Below are positions 58,026 through 64,000 of a stretch of 64,000 nt of DNA, piece by piece. The stretch comes from Ophioderma brevispina (Eukaryota > Echinodermata > Ophiuroidea > Amphilepidida > Ophiodermatidae). Each line of letters begins with the position of its first letter. The stretch's first letter is position 1. Below the pieces are notes generated by a model. It had not been told where the DNA came from. It saw nothing but the letters and a program-made list of their open reading frames with translations, and did no database searches. The position numbers were made by a program, and so were the translations under genes. The stretch is from assembly GCA_023653785.1 (NCBI GenBank), contig JAMKCH010010190.1:42596-106595 (forward strand), read 5' to 3'.

Positions 58026-59104
58026 GGGCATGAGACTGTTAATTAATTACATACTTGTGAGGCAAAATTATTATAGGAAGGTAACACTCCTTTTCTATTT
58101 TGGTCACTGTTCTTTAAAATGTTTTTTTTTCGAATGTTACCTAAGGTGAAAAATCCTTTACAAAATCGCATTCAACGCTACATCCAGGAGTATAAAATGT
58201 CACATTTCAAAGGTAATGAAATCGCGTTCATTTCATTTACCAATGTCGTGATTTTAAGCTATACAAAATACGTGTGCTCAGACTGCAACGCCTCTTTCTC
58301 AAGAGCTTCTCAATATCATTTCAATATTTGGTTTCGTCACACATTTGTCAATCATAATATTAACTTTTTGCGTTTTTTCTCTCTGTTTGGAGAAAATTGA
58401 AAAAAAAAACCTATCGTAAGAAAATGCTAGCGTTCATCAAATGCACTAGTATCCTTATTGATCTAGCTGTTGAAATCAAAGATCCTTCAGTGGTACTTGA
58501 CCTCCACTTGGAGCCCTCGCGCGTGTTTGTTCTGACGTGATGGTATTAGCTCTTTGCAGATCTGATCAAACAATATTGAGCATAATACTTCTGAGGATAA
58601 TTGCCGTAATTCGTCGGTGGTAATAGTGGCGTATAGTGAGAGAATCAGGTTTCAAATTGATATCATTTATAATGACAGAGTGTTGCTAAAATTTTGATTT
58701 AATTGCAGAGTATAGCTGAAGTTGAAGTCAAACGTTCAATATATATCCTCATATATTTTAAGGGTGAAATTATAAGATATAGCTCCCAAACAATACACTT
58801 TAAACTATACACCGCCACATTCATACAACTTGTATGGCTTTTGCTATAACCATTTTCTCCAACACGCTTTATCAATGAATTAATGGCATACTAATTAATT
58901 CATTAATTTTGAGCTTTGAGCAAAATATCACAAAATTTAACCATACGTTACTATAAAATGCCGACGACGAATTGTAAAACGTTTATCAACGATTTCATAA
59001 TATAACGATGAGTTTAAACGCATGTTGTAATAACCTTGTCAATATGAATATATTATGCAAGGGTGTACTTTTTGTATATCAATTATATATCTTTTTATAA
59101 AACT
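58026..59104. other. About 1.1 kb without recognised genes
   Basis: A 93-codon frame (58119-58400) is Phe/Lys/Asn-rich and starts in a T run; not recognised. An 11-bp hairpin, AATGAATTAAT / ATTAATTCATT, lies at 58874-58904. Confidence 0.45.
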
Positions 59105-59395
59105 TTGGAAGGCACAAAGTGGATTGAGCGCTCGACCCACACCCCAATGTTTGTGAGTTCCCCGTGGCGGCCAGTGTGTTGTACCCACTGAGTAGCATAT
59201 TACTCCTCTCCACCCAGGTGTATAAATGGGTACCAGCAAATGCTGGGAAAGACTCGTTGTGTGGGAGGAGAGGCGAACCCCCACAGCAAAATTTACACGG
59301 GAAAAGTCGGGCCCAAACACCAAGGAAAGAGAGCTGAGCACTCCACGCACGAGCTTGCTCGGCACGACACTTAATTTACCTTTACCTTTACTTTT
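59105..59395 (+). mobile_element. tRNA-derived SINE with (TTTACC) tail
   Basis: GTGGATTGAGCGCTCGACCC at about 59119 is a clear A-box region. GTGAGTTCCCCGTGGCGG at about 59153 is a B-box region lacking about four bases (the CGAG of GTTCGAGTCC). The body contains CCACCCAGGTGTATAAATGG and GTACCAGCAAATGCTGGGAA, and the 3' end is TTTACCTTTACCTTTAC. At about 290 bp it is close to full length for a SINE. The B-box deletion should weaken pol III transcription. Confidence 0.75.
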
Positions 59396-59861
59396 GTAAA
59401 CATTGTAATATCTAGGTTTGAACGTTTCACACTGGACTATATTCCTCGGGGAAACATGCCGAATTGGTTTTCTGTAGAAAAGGTTTTTGACCCTTAATCA
59501 AGACAAATTGGTAATTGGCTTTTGTCGTCCCTAGCTCTAATACGCTAGAAAAGCAAAGACCCTTCTAATGCGCTAGAAAATCACGATGACCTTTTGCTAC
59601 AGTAATCGCTGAATACACTAGCGTTTGTGTATGCCTGAACAGCATAGAAGTTTTTTGGAATCAACTTTTTTCAAATGGCACGCCCTAAGTGCTTCGTTCT
59701 CCAGAGTGTTTTATCTTCTCTTTAGGAAAGTACTTAAGCTTCAGGCTTAGATTCGCACATGCTTTTTATAAAATCACCTTAAAATTGAACTAATGGAACC
59801 AATGCTTTGATTATCGTCTTTTTTAAAATCTGAAAATGTCGAAAACTTTAAAGGAGAACTA

Positions 59862-61097
<1,236 letters not shown>

Positions 61098-62534
61098 AAC
61101 AAATCTAACATTTTAAACGTTAACTGTCCCTCTCTTTTTCTGTACATATTTGAAAAGCTCTCAATCTGTTCGAAAGCAAGTGAAATTAATATAAAAATAG
61201 TGGTATCATTAAGTATCGTAATATAGAATGACAAAAGAAAATGGCAATAAAGTAGGCATATTTTAAAATTTTATAGCAAACAATGTTACATTCAATCCTA
61301 ATTTGTTGGTGCCTTCTACAAAATCAGACTACACATATCTTTCTTTTTGTCTGCAGCTTTGTTGTTTATGTATATGGCAACAAATGCAACCATGAAAAAA
61401 AAATCGTATTCGTGTATAAAAAGAGATGAATCGTATATGCAATTGGAATGCATTTTCGCCTTTTGGAATCGCTTTCCACTGTCAAGATAGTGTTTATTTG
61501 CCCTTGTCATGCTTGTTGTTTGCACGAGGAGCATGTTATCGCTGGCGGCATTTTTTGCCTCCAGAAGTTGATATTATTCGAACTATCAATATTAGGTGTG
61601 CTGACCCGAATTATATTTCAACTACAGCGCACTATATGGTTAACAATAAGGCAATATGCATGATCAACGAAACCAATATACGTATTGCAATCAATGTAAT
61701 TTCATGAAAGGACGTCGAACCTATTTACAAACAGATATATTCTTAATCGTACAGTTTAATTGTAATTGTTTTCCGTCGGTTAATCGTCAAAATTTTATTA
61801 GGATAATTACAATCGAGGACCTCGTCCGTCCAATGGGATATAGCACCATGTTCATGTTTACCTGTTTAGGCGCAAGTCAAATAAGGGTTATTTTCTTGAG
61901 ATGGCGCAATTTCATAATGGATGGACAAAAATGTAGCCTTGCAATCACTTCCATTATATTGAATAAAAATCGAGGGGCCCTGGATCCTTGACTGTGCAAA
62001 ATTCCATTTAAAAAAATCAAATTAGGAGCGGTCTTCCAAAAGATGTATTGTTGCTTTAAGAACATTATTGCCGTTGTGGATGTAAAATTGCGCACAACTT
62101 TGCACAGTAGTTTCTATTTTGTGCACAGCATGTTCCTGTGATATCTCGAGAAATGAATCACTGTTCAAAAAGGTCTTCAATTACACTGTCGCAAAAAAAC
62201 GTGTCTTGAACTAAATTATATGTAAGTGAAGCAGACGCAAAAATGTCGACCTTTCCCTTTGAAGTTAACCATCCCTAGCGCATTTGATGTACTCGATAAC
62301 ACTGCAATGTGGTCGACGAACTTTACATTGCTACAACTTTTGTTCTTCCTTATCCCCTCCAAGACACTATTTACCCTTTTTAAATTTAAATTCCAGTCAA
62401 CTTTTATCAGCATTTCTTCTTCGTTTTAATTTTCTTCTTTAGATACTGTCAAACATACTTTTAATAGCTGTACCCGATTCAGCTGTGCAATAAGAGACAT
62501 CGAAAAATACGTGTGAAAATCACTTAATACATAC
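61098..62534. other. 1.4 kb without recognised genes
   Basis: AT-rich, with several overlapping frames of 65-111 codons (61656-61991 plus is the longest). None contains a recognised domain, and adjacent frames do not join into one. Confidence 0.45.
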
Positions 62535-62612
62535 GGTATCTTAAGGCTTTATTTTATGACACTAATACTCAAATGGGCAGGAAACTTGTTTAAAAACAAG
62601 CCTTAAGATACC
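62535..62612. repeat. Inverted repeat, perfect 15-bp arms
   Basis: GGTATCTTAAGGCTT (62535-62549) and AAGCCTTAAGATACC (62598-62612) are exact reverse complements around 48 bases. CTTGTTTAAAAACAAG just inside the right arm is a further small hairpin. Confidence 0.75.
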
Positions 62613-64000
62613 TTTAAAAGTGATTGCTAAAAAAGGTTTCTAGATCTAAGTCAATGGGAAAAGCACTGATATGTACCAACATGCCAGTCTCCAGTAAATT
62701 TGTACGTGATTTTGAAGAATGTTCATACCTTTTTGAGATCGAGCTAACCTGTGTGGCAATAACCCTGAGCGATTGCAAGTCGCACCAGATCTATCCCTGA
62801 TGTTTTTCATTATTTTTGTCCTTCATTTAAATTCAGTAACTGAACACGTGGCCTTCAAAAACCACAAGTGGTACATTATCGCATGTGTGAGTGGCAATTA
62901 CGTGTTCATGAGATAACGTAGGTGACGCCATGCCCTTGAGGGTGATCTGATATCAAACCTACCCTACGTCAACTTTAAAAAAAAACAGACGGTCGGAGCT
63001 TATTGAAGACACTGTATTCCGCAACGCAATTCCTCTCTAAATACCTTGAACGATTTCTAGACAACTGATCTACTTGCAGTATTGATGTATTGAATGTAGT
63101 CAAAAGGCGGAGATACTTACATTTGTAAAAATATAATGTAAAATTTATTATTTTTGTTACGAGTACGTGTGGCCTTGTACTTGTTTTGATAATTACACAG
63201 AGGTCGCTGCCTTCTTTTTCAAACGGAATTCTGTGTATCTAAATGTCTATATATCAATATTATCTTGCTCTCACTGTTTTACATTGATCTCTGATCTACA
63301 TTATTTTATAATTCACATGTCTAATCCCCCAAGTGGCAATACATTTTAAATTATATTGGAAGGAATATTGATATACCTCTGTAACAAAACTACAACATCA
63401 ATCCATTGTGAAATGTCCTACGTTTACACAGCTACGGGTTAACGGAATGTTGTCAGAATCACGTTTCATTTCATTCTTCTGGGCACCCATGTAATGTTGT
63501 CCAGGTGGAATTTTATAAAGTAATTTGAGAAAATCGATACATACATTGGTAGTTGTCCAATGGAAACAGGTGCTAGGAATGTTAGAACTACGATTGATTC
63601 ACTCTGACATATGCGGGAATGTTATATACAGTATGAAAAGATGAAGGTAATGCTAGAGTCGTAATACATTCACCAAGGTGAAACAGGTGGTTGGCATTCC
63701 ACAGTTACAATGCATTCCAGCAAACTGTTTGAAAAGATGTTGCTCGGGTGAAAGTTGTGAAAAGGAATACCAACATTTCAATACATAAATGTGGAATTCT
63801 GTACGTGGAGGAAGAACATGTTAAAGTAATGCTTAAATATATATGTATGTGAAGAGAGGACAAAAAACAGGATTTGTTACATTACGTTTTGATTGATTAT
63901 TAATTGTTGATTTATTTCCATCTATTTTGTTTTGTCTCTGTTTATGTTTAACAAATGTGCATCACAAAAGAACGCAAGAGAGTCGAATTACGTTCTCAGG
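62613..64000. other. 1.4 kb without recognised genes
   Basis: AT-rich, with no long frame. A slight repetition of GGTGAAACAGGTG/GGAAACAGGTG/ACAGTTACAATGCATTCC text occurs at 63550-63720, too weak to call a repeat. Confidence 0.45.

Noticed and set aside
59119..59175. Possible tRNA gene
   Set aside because: The B box has lost about four bases, and a SINE body with a TTTACC tail follows.

Overview
The window is AT-rich animal-type nuclear DNA, and I recognise no host gene in it. Open frames are short (longest about 150 codons) and do not link into domain-bearing exons. The recognisable material is eukaryotic mobile DNA: decayed non-LTR retrotransposons, a broken Tc1/mariner transposon, MITEs with TA target duplications, tRNA-derived SINEs, foldback elements and tandem repeats. 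The SINE types and the retrotransposon pol remnants suggest a marine invertebrate (echinoderm, hemichordate, cephalochordate or mollusc are all possible). The phylum cannot be fixed from this sequence.

Layout. 0-5.8 kb: a G-rich element with GGCGCC ends, a 570-bp MITE and two foldback repeats. 5.9-17.1 kb: five same-strand copies of one dispersed repeat (two nearly identical), with a 2-kb dead retrotransposon on the minus strand, a SINE and a 1.2-kb array built on the palindrome GTCCTAGGAC between them. 15.5-19.5 kb: two more retrotransposon remnants on the plus strand, a MITE with TA duplication, and a 0.3-kb direct duplication. 19.5-23.2 kb: almost featureless. 23.2-24.1 kb: an array built on the palindrome CAACGCGTTG in two opposed halves. 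24.5-33.5 kb: a head-to-tail duplication of a 4.3-4.7 kb unit. 34-39.7 kb: a SINE, a small MITE and short dispersed repeats. 39.8-47.0 kb: a 7.2-kb structure with 0.6-0.7 kb inverted arms and a degenerate ~145-bp tandem repeat inside, into which a second TIR element appears to be nested. 47-58 kb: repeat fragments, long homopolymers and a ~380-bp tandem repeat with an inverted end piece. 59-61.1 kb: a SINE, a deleted Tc1-like element and a 148-bp A run. 61.1-64 kb: nearly featureless.

No genes act together here. Every recognised coding remnant is disabled by frameshifts, stops, deletions or loss of a catalytic residue. Several duplications carry many one-base indels or meet at homopolymers, so misassembly or poor polishing must be excluded before a biological reading. 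The best candidates for something undescribed are the two short-palindrome arrays, the 7.2-kb inverted-arm structure, and the co-oriented repeat series at 6-17 kb.
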